Below are positions 36,741 through 52,902 of a stretch of DNA of 64,000 nucleotides, piece after piece. How positions within the stretch are numbered: the first letter of the stretch is position 1; every line of letters begins with the position of its first letter. The notes under the pieces were generated by a model. That model worked only from the letters and a program-made list of their open reading frames with translations, had not been told where the DNA came from and made no database searches. The stretch is from Psilocybe azurescens (lineage: Eukaryota > Basidiomycota > Agaricomycetes > Agaricales > Agrocybaceae), in NCBI GenBank assembly GCA_023853785.1, contig JAJIRX010000721.1, positions 248,001 to 312,000 on the forward strand. The letters are read 5' to 3'. Both the position numbers and the translations under genes were made by a program.

Positions 36741-38258
36741 TGACGGCGAGCAGGGATGTTGCTCGTCGTTGGAGAACGACTCGGTTGGATTGAGACTTTC
36801 GGGGAAGTGTTAGGTCAAGTCCCGTGATCGGAGCAACCCTTATTTATCCAAAAACTAAAGCATGCGTACACAACGCGTCCTGTGCCACGCTCAACGCGTC
36901 TCGAGTCCTCATGGAAATTGTCACACTCTTTCGGCTTGCCAACACATAGACTTTACATGCCTACAAAAGCAAGCCTTGCTGGAATAATATCGGCGCACGC
37001 TGCTATAATGAATAGCCGCAAGTCCATGGAACTATGGGTCTACGAGCCTGCCAGCCCTATTCAACAGAAGACACGTCTCAAATAGCTATACAGATCCATT
37101 AAGTTCGAGGTCTAGTGGACTATTCATCTCCCTGACCTTTGATGATGCAATCATCAAGTCCCAGTGTCAGCGTTGATTTATTTATTCCAGTGAAACGTAG
37201 TGATAGACCCCTCACTCTTCATGAGTGAGAGCCTCGCCAGTGTCATGGTTCGCAAGATAAAGGGTAGACACCTTTCTCCTGTATCTTTCTTTGGTGACGA
37301 CAGATAATCAGCCGATCTTAGATCTTACTATAATTGCTGGCTCTTTCAAGAGAACTTCGTCAATAACGTATGATCCTGACGGCCTCCCAGAACGTTCTCA
37401 ACTACGACTACTGCGTGTATTCCAGATACAGGTACGATGAATCGTGAATCTCAAGCCAAGTATGATTTGAGCGCTTAATTTCATCTCATGCGTACGCAGT
37501 TCCTGGCACAGCGCCCACTGGTGTCCGTGGAGCTCGAACGGCAATTGTGCGAAAGAAACAAAATGGATACCTTGACTTGGATAGAGTACTGTGCTCCGAG
37601 CTGAAAGGTACGCTGACATCAAAAATATGCCATTTATTTATAGGAGTATCATATACCAAAGTCCGTGGTGAAAAGGGCCCATGATTGACGTTGAAAATTG
37701 AAGACTTGGTGGTGGCCGTTTGGATTCAGTGACTGGGCTCAAGTTGGAATCCCATTCTTTCTTATTACTGACATAGAGCATAGCCAGTAGCTTGATTTCA
37801 TGAAGATAAAAATATAACTTGTTCGATCATGTCATTTAAACAAGCACCCTAGTAGCACCGTGTTTTTTTCCTTCATGCATTGAATCTGCCAATGCCAAAA
37901 TCATGATGATTTGTGCTTATTAACCAGATGGACATATGATGTTGGCGAAGGGTGTGAATATTTTCTGTCTACTTGTATTGAAGGGATACTATCTGTTGAT
38001 CGGAAACGCAACACAGAGATGGAGCAGTGTTGACAGGAGTCATTTGGAGCGCCATCGCAGAAACTTATAAGCGCCCGTGGGCCTCCGTCGACTTCGGGTA
38101 CTGTTGGCGCGTAACCGAATTGCATTCCTATTTTAAATTACTATAGTGTGATCTATCAGAATAACAGCTCTGACAGAAGACAAGAAAATGTTGGGTGCGA
38201 ATGTCCATGCAAAGTCCTCCATCAGACATCTACACCAACTTCAATACTAAATAGATGA
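36741..38258. other. Intergenic region, no supported gene
   Basis: Holds the promoter of the F-box/WD40 gene. Short open frames (36882-37085, 37398-37622, 37901-38125) have no domain and no coding-like context. Confidence 0.5.
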
Positions 38259-40056
38259 CTAGATTTTGCCCTCCGACTTTTCTTCGTAGCCCAAGATCTT
38301 TTCACGACTCTCATCGCAGATAAACTCGAGATTTGGAAGTGCAGTAAGTATCGCCTTTGAAATTTGCCTTTTCTCTTCCTCAGCTGGCGACAACATCGCC
38401 AAGAATCTAATATTAAACGAGTAAAGATTCCAATCCGGAAACGTTGTCGCTTGCATTACTCTGCAGAACTTAAGAAAGATATCAATGGAGGTTTCAAGTA
38501 ACCAAGAGAATAAAGATAAGGATAGAAGTACCTCAGTTGTCCGCGTTGCGACCACGACTTGCTGATCCTTGTGGGGTGAAAAGTCTTGACAATAAAGGAC
38601 AAGGTACACAAGATTTGGTAGCTTCGTCGCCAAGAAGAGCAGTAGCTCCGGGCATAAGAACTCAATGTATAGATGAAACTTTCGAATACGGTAACTGAAT
38701 CCTTTCGGTTGCGACAGCAGAAAAGCAATTCGCTCGTATGTGAAACTGCAAGTTACAACCGAAAGGGACGTTAGATTATGCATGTGCTTCTGGAGATAAG
38801 GTATGGTTTTTGGAGAGTAGGGGCACGAGAGCTCAGGAACGCCCAGATCAAAGGACTCCAGATTAGGAAAATGAATCTGATAGATGTACTGGGAAAATAG
38901 ATTGTAGGCGTCGTGAGCTATGGTATGCAATGGTGGAGTCTTGCGCCATATGTAATGTTTATAGAAGGTGATAGGCGACTTGGATATGTCCAAGACGGCG
39001 GGGGTGCAGACAATCCAATCTTTCCAAGAGGATTCAATGGCATATCTCTGCATAAAATGTAACCCAAGATGTCGTAGTTGTGATTTGTGAGCGCTGAGAA
39101 ATCGACAAAGGCCGGCGGTATCCATAACTTCCACACCGTCAAATATCTGGAGTAAATGGATATCAAGGAGATTTGGCATGTCTGACAGCTGGGATAGAAA
39201 TAAGGACAAGTCGATTCTTTCCTTCCAGGACTCAAGGGACAAAGCTTTGAGCGTAGTTCGGTGATTGTTAACCAATGGCAAGATGGTTCGACACAGGAGA
39301 GCAGTTGGGTCAGATGTGCGGAATGTTATGGTAATGTTGATACTAAAATTCTCCAGCTGTGGGAAGAAGGTGACTCCATTCAAAATATCTGGAATATCCT
39401 CCAGAGGTGTATGGAGTACGAGTGTTCTTAGCTTTGGTCCAAATACCGGCCACCCTTGCCTCAAAATTTCTCTTTTGACGCGTAATGCCAAGGATCCCTG
39501 ATTCTGTCGAGCCATATAGATAACGCTGTAACAGAGGCCATTTTAGGGGCCATCTTTATTGCTTTTGCTATGTTGTGCTCCATGTTACTCTCGTAGATGC
39601 TGAATCGGATGGACTTGATCACCCGTTGGTGAAGACGTCGTTCAGTTTGTTTTTCTTCATATGGTGCTCCTGATTGGAAAAGCAGATGCTTGATTCGAGG
39701 TGCCGACAGAGGTCCCCTGTGGAAAGTCAAAGCAAAGCGTGGAGTGATCAGCACATCTCCAACACCAAAGCGTTAGCAGCGTACCAAGCCTTTTGCCAAT
39801 TGCAAGCAAACATGGCAGGGTCAGTGGAATGGTATCCAATACATGCCTCTCGATAGCGCTCGTCCATAGCAATATCGAAGAGCTCCCGATTGATGGAGTA
39901 TAGCTTCTTGACGGTCTTACAGTCCAAGAAGCTCGTTATATAGAGCCAGATGTCGTATGGAAGCTTCGCGCAGCTTGAGCTAGCGACAGTCGACAGTCGA
40001 TGTCTCTTGAGCGCCTTCGGGTGAAGATTCGACAGTTTTAAAGATATGGGAGCCAT
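38259..40056 (-). CDS. F-box-like protein of the agaricomycete family
   Basis: Putative SCF adaptor or F-box-derived protein. The start is taken at 40056 (MAPISLKLSN), although an in-frame ATG at 40164 is possible. The F-box-like motif is KLPYDIWLYITSFLDCKTVK KLYSINRELFDIAMDERYRE at about 39850-39970. A 47-base intron (about 39719-39765) joins NALV to GPLSAPRIKHLLFQSG. The rest is a leucine-rich, LRR-like series: LRTLVLHTPLEDIPDIL, LENFSINITITF, LKALSLESW, LRHLGLHFM, LESFDLGVPEL, LTSLSVVTCSF and LVYLVLYCQDF. It ends in EKILGYEEKSEGKI. About 550 residues. A one-base break lies at a T-run (39467-39469; A-run on the coding strand) between HYASKE and ILRQGWPVFG. Agaricomycetes carry large expanded families of this kind, and the target is unknown. 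Confidence 0.75.
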
Positions 40057-40560
40057 TAGTACATACACAATGCTTTCAAGAGTAAAAAGGGGATGTCCAA
40101 GGTGGGGCAAGATCCTAATATCGCTGTGCTCGTATTTACGCGCTCGGGAGTAACTCCGATTCAATTTGAATCTAAATCTAACTCGATTGTCACCTGACTC
40201 TCTCCTTGAAGGTGTATCTATTTTTAGACCAATCTAAAAAAGTACTGCATGCTTGGCCAACATGCTATGTATTGACCCAGAAAGACCCGTGTATATAAGA
40301 TCGCGTTGAAAAGTTACGGTGCCCTGACTTCATTCAAACCGTGTTCGATTGTACTGCGTTCTTTGCACTTTGTACCATGCCGATAGACGTCACTAGCCGT
40401 TGCGATCTAGAAATCGGACAGAATGCTAGATATCTCAACACCTCTCATGGCTCTTGTAAAGATTGAATGGACCTGTAAATAATGTCAAAGGAATTATTTA
40501 CACACAGTACTTATATAAACATACATTGTCATGCCAAAATACAATTTCTTCGATGAGTTT

Positions 40561-41453
40561 TTACAAGCTAAACATGGTCAATCGCTTCGCGATGAAATAC
40601 GTCCAGTAAAAGCCTGAGTTATCAGACGAAGGCGTCCCAAGGAGATTATCCAACATGATGCCTAGGCACCAGTCAGAATAAAATGCACTCAGAACGATGA
40701 ACAACGCGATAGTGACAAGAAGACCAGTTGCAGCGACTTTGCCAGGTGAGCCACCACCCAAATAGCAAATAATCATCATCGAAATGATGCCAACGATCAG
40801 TGATGCCCCTATAACCGAGTAGAAAGCGATAGTTAGACCCAATACCGAAGGGACTTGATCCGCAACTTTAACGACTAGGCTCATGAGGCCTATCATCCCT
40901 GCTATCATGCCAGGGATATCTGGTGCGTGGAATAAGTGGGTATGTTGTATGAGTTTATGGAACATACTCACAGAGCACAATCCACCACGCTGAGGTTTTG
41001 GATTTTAACTGTATATCGTCCTCCGGGTTGTTGATGACCAGGATAGCGACATGTAAAGCTGTCATACCACTCAGTAGTGACATGCTCAATTTCCATACTG
41101 CAATGACCAAGAGTTGCCAGGTGTTTTTGCACTTGATCATGGTGACGATGGACATGATAATGCATAGGGATATGCCAAGGGATCCGAGGACGAGGTCGAA
41201 TTTCGAGTTGGCGATTTTGGAAAAGGGCCAGAGCGGTTTGCGCCCGAACCATAGACATGCGATGGTATAGTAGGTGAGAACATGAGAAACAAATCCGAGG
41301 ACTCCAAAGGGTAGGCTGTAACAGTGAAGTTCTTTGATGGGTATATCTTGTTGTAATGTGTCGTCCCGGATAAGTAGCCAGTCTATCATCTGTGTTATTT
41401 CTCGATTATTGAACAAAAGGTAAAAGAGAACAGTGAAGGCTAACCTGCAGCAT
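40561..41453 (-). CDS. Multi-pass membrane protein, function unknown
   Basis: Integral membrane protein of about 270 residues with six or seven hydrophobic segments, among them LPFGVLGFVSHVLTYYTIAC, LVLGSLGISLCIIMSIVTMI, LSMSLLSGMTALHVAILVI, MIAGMIGLMSLVVKVA, LTIAFYSVIGASLIVGIISM and LLVTIALFIVLSAFYSDWCL. An intron (40919-40968) lies after AWWIVLCE. The start is uncertain. An ATG at 41453 (MLQ) spliced to MIDWLLIRDDTLQQDIPIKE by a 55-base intron is plausible, and further upstream exons could exist in the stretch to 41740. I cannot name the family. No transporter signature or glycosylation-enzyme motif is seen. Confidence 0.65.
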
Positions 41454-41931
41454 CGTTAAAGGTCGTAAAGTCTGCGGTGGGGCTTGCGCAAATGCGCCCT
41501 GCTGCCTAGATAGTGGACGTTATTGACCAAGGGGCGGTCGATGAAATCAGGGGCCCCCTCCACTTTCTCCACACGAGGGCGGTGGTGCCACCTGTTTTTA
41601 TCCCCATCACTCCGAAAAAGCTGTGCAGTAAACTGAAGTCTGGAGTGAGAGATTGCATCCCAAGTAATGTTACCTCTTAAGACAAGAAATATTGCTCTGA
41701 GTGGAATACAATACCCGTGGACATTCATATCAAAATTTAACGTTCAAGGCCGAGGTCAAGCTGAACGAAGGATGTGTAAGCGTGGGAAAATAAGCACTTG
41801 ACCGGCCCTAAGTTCAAAATTGACGCGTCGCGTCGCGTCGATTCTTGTTTCTCAAGAATCTATACCATTGTGTACTAGACAGATCATTTCAAAATGTCTT
41901 CCCCCCCGCTCTCGATTTTCCTTCTTCAGAA

Positions 41932-45246
<3,315 letters not shown>

Positions 45247-45443
45247 GGTGGAAAGAACGAATGGTCATTTGTGTTGTGTATATACCTGATTCATTTCGCT
45301 TGCTTTTCTTCCCTGTTTTATAATAAGCTGTATTTTATTTATGTGTACCTAGACCGAAGTAACAAAACATCAAATGGAAGAGGTATAAGTTCTGTCCAAA
45401 AGCAAGATAAATGGGATAAAATCTCTCGCATTCATATAACACT
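45247..45443. other. Convergent 3' ends of MCM4 and the dehydrogenase gene
   Basis: The stops of the two genes are about 200 bases apart and face each other. The gap is AT-rich and must hold both 3' UTRs and poly(A) signals. No separate gene. Confidence 0.6.
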
Positions 45444-46712
45444 CTACTTCTCCTTCTCGACCACAAAGGTACAAGTCCCCGTCGCCTCTAACTCGATCAA
45501 ATTATTGATTGTTGTTTCCGCGATGTTCTGTAGTGCTTCGGATGTTAAAAATGCCTGGTGGCCTCTGTGTTTCTTTGAGCATCAAGTCAAGAACATAAAA
45601 GTAAGAAAGGGGACTAACGTCATGAAAACGTTATAGAAAGACAGAAGCCGAGCGAAGCTGTCGTCCGCGATGACTTTTGCACTCGAATCTGCAAAGAAGT
45701 AATTGGATTCTCGCTCGTACACATCTAACCCGACAGCGGAGACATGTCCTGTCTTCAGTGCTCTGTCAATAGAATCAGTTGGTGGCGTTTCATTTGGCAG
45801 GAAAGGAAAGAAAGGTACCGGATTAGAGCATATGTGTCGATAAGTCCTCCACGAGAAGTGTTGATGAGGACCACACCCTTCTTGGTCTTGGTAAGATTGT
45901 TGTCGTTGATGATATACTTCGTACTCTCGGTAAGCGGACAATGGAGGCTGATGATATCAGACCTCGAGAGGAGCTCGTCGAGGGTGTCGACATAGCTAAC
46001 ACCGTGTTCTTCAGCAAGTTTAGATGGATATGGATCGTAGGCTATGACATTAGCACCAAACCCTTGGGAGAGGATTTTGCCCGTTAACAGTCCAATCCTT
46101 CCAGTACCGATCAATCCAATGGTCTTGCCGTGGATGTTGAAGCCCAGGAGACCATCAAGAAGGAAGTTTCCTTCTCGAACGCGATTGTATGCCTTGTGGT
46201 ACTTGCGAATGACTGTCATGATCATCCCAACCGTGAACTCTGCCACCGCTTCTGGGGAATAAGCCGGCACGCGTGCGACCTTGATACCGTACTCATGGGC
46301 CGCCTCCAAGTCGACATTGTTGAACCCAGCACACCGCAAAGCAACAAATTTCTGAAAGAAATCAACGAGTTAGATTCTAAGACACAAAATGATCGAAGTC
46401 GAAGTAAAACATCGAAGCGTACCACTCCAATCTCCGAGAGTTTCTTGATAACATAGGAGTCGCATATATCATTGACGAAGATGCAGACAGCATTGTGACC
46501 AGCAGCCAAGATCGCGGTCTTTTCGTCGAGGAGTGGGTCAAGGAAAGTAAAAGTCAATTCTTTCCCTTCAGGTATAGTCGCCTCGAGAAGTGAATTGAGA
46601 TCATACTAGATGAAGGTCAGAATTACGAGAGCAAGGACCACAATCGAAGACCTAGACTGGAAGATGTACATCCAATACATACCTTCTGTGTTCCAAAGAC
46701 GGCGACCTTCAT
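45444..46712 (-). CDS. D-2-hydroxyacid dehydrogenase, D-lactate dehydrogenase type
   Basis: NAD-dependent cytosolic enzyme that probably interconverts pyruvate and D-lactate. Start at 46712 ([10 protein letters not shown]), then an intron, and [20 protein letters not shown]. The substrate-binding arginine is in [11 protein letters not shown]. The Rossmann motif is GLIGTGRIG with an acidic residue after the second strand (AYDPYPS). NTSRGGLID follows, then the catalytic glutamate in GLDVYERE, and the catalytic histidine in [18 protein letters not shown] in the last exon. The protein ends in VVEKEK with TAG at 45444-45446. About 340 residues in five or six exons, close to the usual length of the LdhA-like branch. 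No frame break was seen. Other D-2-hydroxyacids are possible substrates. Confidence 0.9.
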
Positions 46713-47147
46713 GACGATGGTAGTAAGAACGGTCGAATATCCATCTCTGGATGCATACAATGTCAGTCGCGCGTGAATAGCCAGGTGTTATCAATCAGGG
46801 GCTGCTATTTCTGGCTAACCAAGACTGATTGCCGTTCCTTGGCGGCACAGGCCTGTATTCTACAGCCAATGTGACTTAACGTAGCGATTCTCTTTTGAGA
46901 AAGGCCGGTGTAGACAAGCTGACAGCAAACCAAGCCCAGGTTGGCCCAGACGAATAGTAACTGTATAAATAGATCTAAGAGAACCTGGGGTAATAACCTC
47001 CTTACATCATATCCCAACATGAATATGATAGAGCATGCCTTGAAACACGTCAATCTTTACCAAGATGCAGACAGGTGTCTAGCCTTTAGCCAGAATCGGC
47101 TTGTTATATCATCCAACGCCCGGCCCTATCAGACAACTCCTAGCGTC
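46713..47147. other. Intergenic region
   Basis: Holds the promoter of the dehydrogenase gene and the 3' side of the App1-like gene. No gene seen. Confidence 0.5.
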
Positions 47148-48405
47148 CTAGCACTCTCCTCCGGCTACGTTGATACTGGCGAGGCCTGCAATATCAGCGT
47201 CCGTGTAGGTCCTAAATCTACTGGCAGGGATGCCAGAAAAGGCGGCTGCAAATCTTTCATCAGTGTTATTAGCGCCCTCAACACGGCGGATCCAAGCACA
47301 CGAAATAGAATCGTCATATTTCCTGATCCTGAATATACAAAACGAAGAATGAGCAACCGGAGTACTTGTCGTATTATTATGGAGATGACTTACGATTGAG
47401 CATAGACCTCAGGATCTTTCTGGGTCGAATCACCAATAGCCAACCACTTCTTGTTTGGATACATCCCTTTGACGCGGTCGATCGATGAAAGTTTAAATGC
47501 TTCGGTGTTGCTACTGGTGATAAACTGGATAATTTCACTGGGATCGACGATGGTAAGATTTGAAGCGAAGATAGGCCCCTTAGCAGTAGAATAGGTGGTA
47601 TCCAGGAATTCGTTCAAGAATGGGTATATTTGGAATGGTGAGGCTGTAATATACACGAACTGAGGGTCATTGAGCGATTTGGAAAGCGATGTGTAGAGTT
47701 CTGGCATGCCAGGGACAGGTTTAGGTTCCTCCAATAGAGTGGATTTGAGGAGCGCAAGTTTATCAAGAGTGTTGGATATCTTGACAGTATCATCGATATC
47801 TTTAAATCAATTTTTAGACAATAGACAATTCATAAGGCGAGAATTCAATTACCAGATATAACCCCAAATCCAGAGTCAGGAGAAGAAAAGACGGAGGCCT
47901 TGACCGTCCTTTCGTTGAAGAAACCGCCCAGTTTAGCTGTGGACTCGAGTTCCTTTCCAGCGCCGCATGTACCCAATGATACACCGGTTTTCAAAGACAT
48001 TCCAAGGTCGGAACCAGAGGTTTCGCCAGTCTGTGCGGTCAAAGAGCATCCAACGACAGTGACAGTGATCAGCTTTCCAGGAAGACCAATAGCCCCTATC
48101 AGCTTGATCCGCTCCCTCAAATTATCGATTTGATCCCCCACATTCACACCCAACGTCGATAAGACAGCAGAAAGTGCTGCAGTCAGGCCTCCTAGGTCTA
48201 TTTGGCGAAGTGAGACAAACGATTGGAGATCTATCAACGTGTTTCCTGGGTTGGCCGGATCAGGATATGCGGGTGCGTCGAATACAAGAATGTCGTCCAG
48301 AATGCCGACGTCATCAAGGATTCCGCGACTTTCTGGGAGAGTTGGAAGGCTATGGACCGCAGAGGAGATCAGAGCTATGCTCAAGTACAATCTTCCCAGC
48401 TGCAT
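47148..48405 (-). CDS. Secreted App1-like protein (DUF2183, phosphatidate phosphatase-type domain)
   Basis: The start at 48405 gives a signal peptide (MQLGRLYLSIALISSAVHSL), so the product is likely secreted or in the endomembrane system. The first half is not recognised (DLQSFVSLRQIDLGGLTAAL; GVSLGTCGAGKELESTAKLG). The catalytic domain of the App1 family follows: FGVISDIDDTVKISNTLDKL (DxDxT-type HAD motif), then PGMPELYTSLSKSLNDPQFV, YITASPFQIYPFLNEFLD and NKKWLAIGDSTQKDPEVYAQ (distal Asp motif). After an intron (about 47328-47394) the last exon continues with IRKYDDSISCAWIRRVEGAN and ends in SINVAGGEC. About 380 residues. Yeast App1 is an actin-patch phosphatidate phosphatase. A secreted relative would act elsewhere, and its substrate is unknown. 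Confidence 0.83.
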
Positions 48406-49846
48406 CGTAATAAATGTGGTTTTGAAAGGTGGCAGCGACGTTCGAATGAAGAGAGCGTAAGTGTAAGAAACCAAGCTGGTAAAGATGAGGTGTTTAATGT
48501 ATTTCACGAGCACTGAAGCACATGAAAATGAGACACACATTCGTCCTTCGCAGAAGGACCCAAAACAAAAACGAACCGAAAAACAGCGATCAGAAGAACA
48601 AACGAGCGCCGAAGTCATAAAGCTAGCTTTTATAAGAGAACCAATAGCAAAGAGCACGGTCCTCCGAGAAATGGGTAGCATATGGACAACACGAGATCAT
48701 GTATGATGTATGATGGTTGCTTCAAGGTGTGTATCAACAGCTATAGGTTTGTCGGTAATCTAAAGAACACGAGGGTCACGAACCCAGTGGGCCTGACGAA
48801 AGACAAGAGAACGAGACAATCCACGATGGTCAAAGTGAGACAGACCAGACAGACCCTCAAACTCTCGAGAGAAATGGGAGATACAGCGCTTGCTCTAGTA
48901 ACCGCATGACCTGAGGTCCTAAGGCACGGCAGCTTGTGGAAATTGCATCGAAACACCCCGTCGCGAACAGAACTGATTGAGCGGTCTCCGGCGCCTTCCT
49001 GTAGGCTTTGTACTGCTCTGAACTTCTGCCAAGAGATGATAAATGGGGGAAGAAATACGGGGCATAAGGCAAATAGCCATGAAAGACTCATTACAAGATG
49101 GCAGTAGGTGACAAAAGAAGAACGTGCGAAATATAGTCGGGAAGACACCTTGAACAAACTTGGGAATGCCCAGGATGTGACCAAGTCAAAACGAATCTTC
49201 TCTAGTCTAGTCTACGTATACAGAGATACAGAACAATGTTATACAATAGATATCTATTTGATCTGTGATCTCCAGCTACTTTGAAGACTCAAGTGATCGA
49301 TTGTCGCCTCAATTTGAGAAATTTCGAACCATATCTGAACGCATTTCAGAGGTTGTTCAGAGCTCTCGAATTCTATTGCACCCTTCTTCATTATTAGCGG
49401 AGGATTGAACACTATCATCCAGAACCATAGAGAAAAAGTTCTTGTACTATGATTCAAACCTTCAGTGGAACATACTTACATATTTTGGTATCACGTTACA
49501 AGAAACTTGCTTTCATGAATCGCTTTGAAGAGGATGGACTTCGACCCCAGAAGTTCGCAGGACAGCTTCCAAAACGTAGCTCCATAAGGAATTCGGGTAG
49601 CCCATCCTCCGCACGTCGACACCTCGGGGTACCGAGAAAGTCGAATAATGTTGAGCGAAACACATTGGTGGCTGATCCTTCGAGGTGATTCAATGACGGA
49701 ATAGACGATACAGACCGAGAATGCGATACAATACAAGCCTGCAGAGAACATGCTCAAATACTATGCGCAGGAGCTTCCAGATGATACCAGAGACTGAAAT
49801 TGGTGTTACACAAAGATCTAAAGAACAAAACCAAAAGGAGAACGTT
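48406..49846. other. Intergenic region, no supported gene
   Basis: The minus-strand open frame 48741-49184 is hydrophobic but has no domain and no clear splice partner. The rest shows nothing. It holds the promoter of the App1-like gene and the 3' side of RBX1. Confidence 0.45.
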
Positions 49847-50509
<663 letters not shown>

Positions 50510-51207
50510 TGTAGCAAAGGAAAAAGTAAAGAGTGCGACCGGAAAGGTTGAAACCAAGGGTGGCGGATGTGGTACAAGCGGGAACCTGGTGCTCGACGCT
50601 ATTCACAATGAGGAGCTGTATTTGGCTCAGACGGTGGCGGCAAACATGTCATGAAGACACTCACGCTGATTTGAACCTCCATTATTCTACTTACACAGTA
50701 CAGAATCCTTGGATTTATGTGTGCCCAATAAATTCTTATCCGCCCACCCATCTACGGTTAATCAAATTGGCCATTTTTTCGGCCCTTCAAACTTCAGTTC
50801 CAAGCCAGGCTACAGTGTGATTTGGTTTGCATCTCGAACAAGATCGGATTCGTATGCCAAATGGCAGTCAGTTGTAATCGGAAGCTCGAATGTCTGTTGG
50901 CAAAGTTATATTATTTCTTCCCCTCAGGATACCATACAAGGACTGTCTTTTCTCCTCGAGGGCAACAAAAGTATTCCCTGGTCAATACCCACCTACTATG
51001 TAAGTAGAAGCAACAACTTTTAATAGCTTTTATATGAATTTGTATGTTTATTTTCACCGGAAAAAGGCGGTGCATCTAGTACTTCTTTTTACACTTGAAA
51101 GCCGCTCTGTAGAGGAGCTGAGATTTAAGTTCTCATTCTGTCCTGATTGTAAAAGTTTGATCGCAAGCCTGGCTGCGATAGCACCGCAAAAAGTAAAGCT
51201 CTACTTG
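50510..51207. other. Intergenic region, no supported gene
   Basis: Promoter side of RBX1. The small open frames (50533-50820, 50709-51023, the start of 51034-51354) are not supported by any motif. Confidence 0.45.
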
Positions 51208-51573
51208 TACTGTACTATTTCGACCAATTGTTCAGGGCATGTTACACGTTACACATATAGTTCATTTGACCAAGTGTTCAAAGTTGGCCGTTACCTGTTA
51301 CAGACAAGCAAAATTGTTCAGTTCGAGGGGTTGCACCATTGGTCCCTTGATTAAGATTCTAAGAAGAATGATTACCATTCCATTTTTAAATCTTTATTCT
51401 GAGCACTAGATAGGTTGCGGTCAATTGTTTAGCAAAAATTCGCATTTTTCAGCCTCTAAAAAGTTCATTTCAGGTGTTCATCTGTCCCCGTTACCCGTTA
51501 CATTTTACAAAATTGTTCAGTTCAGTATGCCCCGTTATCCGTTACATGAACTATCGGTCGAAATAGTACAGTA
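51208..51573. mobile_element. MITE-like element with 18-bp terminal inverted repeats and GTTAC subterminal repeats
   Basis: A perfect 18-bp inverted pair, TACTGTACTATTTCGACC (51208-51225) and its complement (51556-51573), bounds 366 bp. Inside are several CCGTTAC/CGTTACA motifs (about 51240-51260, 51287-51302, 51490-51505, 51530-51547), and AAAATTGTTCAGTTC occurs twice. Structure fits a small non-autonomous DNA transposon. There is no coding potential, and target duplication is unclear. Confidence 0.6.
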
Positions 51574-51954
51574 TCTCAAAAATGTGTGGTGGAAGCTCTC
51601 TCTTTGCCTACGACTCAAGGCGACTTCGACTCGTCAAGGTAGTACATCTTCTGGAACAGCCTTTGCTTGTATGGTTTCGCGCAACATCTGGACTTACTCG
51701 GGTATCAATGCGCAGCAAATTACAACCGGTAAAGCATGGTCGTATTCAGTGTACTTATGAGAAGTCTAGATGTCTTGTAGCCTACATATACATAAGTACC
51801 TGAGGCATGCAAAGCTATGAATGATATGAATGTCACTTTTGTTCTGCTAATACCAATCAGGTTTAGCTCCACTGGAGCCCATCCCAACGTACTCACGCCT
51901 CTTTCAGCTCTCTTCGAACAACCTACTCTCTTTAACTTACTCTGAATACACCTC

Positions 51955-52401
51955 ATGTCGGACACAGGAGGAGAAATATGCACGATGTTGTGTGGAGGTT
52001 GCTGTACGTCCATTCATTCACTCTGGGCAAGCCAAGATTAGTGGTTGGACTGACCGGTGCATCTTCCTTTCTTTCCCACCACGGATGACACCGTGTAGGC
52101 CTCGTTCTGTTTTCTGGTCTGGCCAATTGGTGTAACACACGTGGGCCTTCACCCTTCGCTCATGGCAAGACATTTCTTAAAACTCCTTCCTTGATTCTAT
52201 ACAGAGTCGTACGGTTCAGTAGGATGCGGACTGAATAGCAATGCAGGATGCTGCGAATCATGCTGCGGCAAGTCGTTCGACGAAGACAATTTTGAGGCGC
52301 AGGTGCAAAAAGACCTGAAGAAGACACGAGACCCTAATGCGCCGCCAGCTACTAGTGAGTGTGACGATCCGGTATTCTCCTTACTCTTTGATTATCTATA
52401 G
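51955..52401 (+). pseudogene. Small Cys-rich protein gene cut by the LTR retrotransposon
   Basis: Exon 1 (51955-52003) reads MSDTGGEICTMLCGGC. After one intron, or two with a small exon between, the last exon from about 52205 reads SYGSVGCGLNSNAGCCESCC GKSFDEDNFEAQVQKDLKKT and continues to APPATSE at 52359. Here the LTR begins and the frame runs about 14 codons into it to TAG at 52399-52401. Beyond the right LTR, after removing the element and one copy of the 5-bp duplication, the frame continues without a break through a Gln/Ser-rich tail ending in GAKQEEK, with TGA near 56600. The element therefore entered coding sequence and replaced about 25 C-terminal residues. CC and CxxC motifs suggest metal binding or palmitoylation, but the function is unknown. 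The border of exon 1 to the next exon is uncertain, because the simplest splice makes a stop. Confidence 0.65.
52355..52359. repeat. Left copy of 5-bp target site duplication
   Basis: GTGAG directly precedes the left LTR and is repeated directly after the right LTR (56523-56527). Confidence 0.9.
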
Positions 52402-52727
52402 TTTTATCTTATCTTCATATTTCGACTACATTCCATTCCGTCGACTGATATACGACTTCGTCCCTTTTTCTTCCTTTATCCGTTATCCCTGAAACACTCC
52501 CTTAGATACCTTATTCATTCTCCTTAGCCACAAACCCTTTTACTTAGTTCTAGACCTCTTCCTTACAGTATAAATACAGGCTGTAGTAGATACCAATTTC
52601 CCCCAGTGAACAACTAGCTCTTATACCTGTCTATACCAAGGCTTAAGCTTCACTACATCTACCTCTATCCGTGTGTCAGAACGAAACTATCGCCGCTCTT
52701 GCAGTCACGATAGTAACTTCTGTCACA
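52360..52727 (+). repeat. Left LTR, 368 bp
   Basis: Begins TGTGACGATCCGG and ends TTCTGTCACA. It carries a TATA box (TATAAATA, 52569-52576), which would place the transcript start near 52600. Confidence 0.93.
52569..52576 (+). promoter_or_regulatory. TATA box in left LTR
   Basis: TATAAATA in the middle of the LTR, with an identical copy at 56364-56371 in the right LTR. This is the likely core promoter of the element. Confidence 0.6.
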
Positions 52728-52902
52728 TATTTTTGACAGTACACCTCTACACTCCATCTCAAAACTCTCCCTCGCCGTCTCGACGTCTGGTACCCTCTGG
52801 TCTGATCAACCAGAGATATCCACCTCAAGATAGCAACCCCTACTCGTTTGAATTTTGTTACCCCCGTACGTAAATCTTTGAAGTTTTTATTTACTGAATA
52901 CT

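Noticed and set aside
48741..49184. Hydrophobic 147-codon minus-strand open frame
   Set aside because: Hydrophobicity alone, without a family match or plausible exons, is not enough to call a membrane protein gene.
51034..51354. 106-codon plus-strand open frame
   Set aside because: It runs across the left end of the MITE-like element and has no domain.
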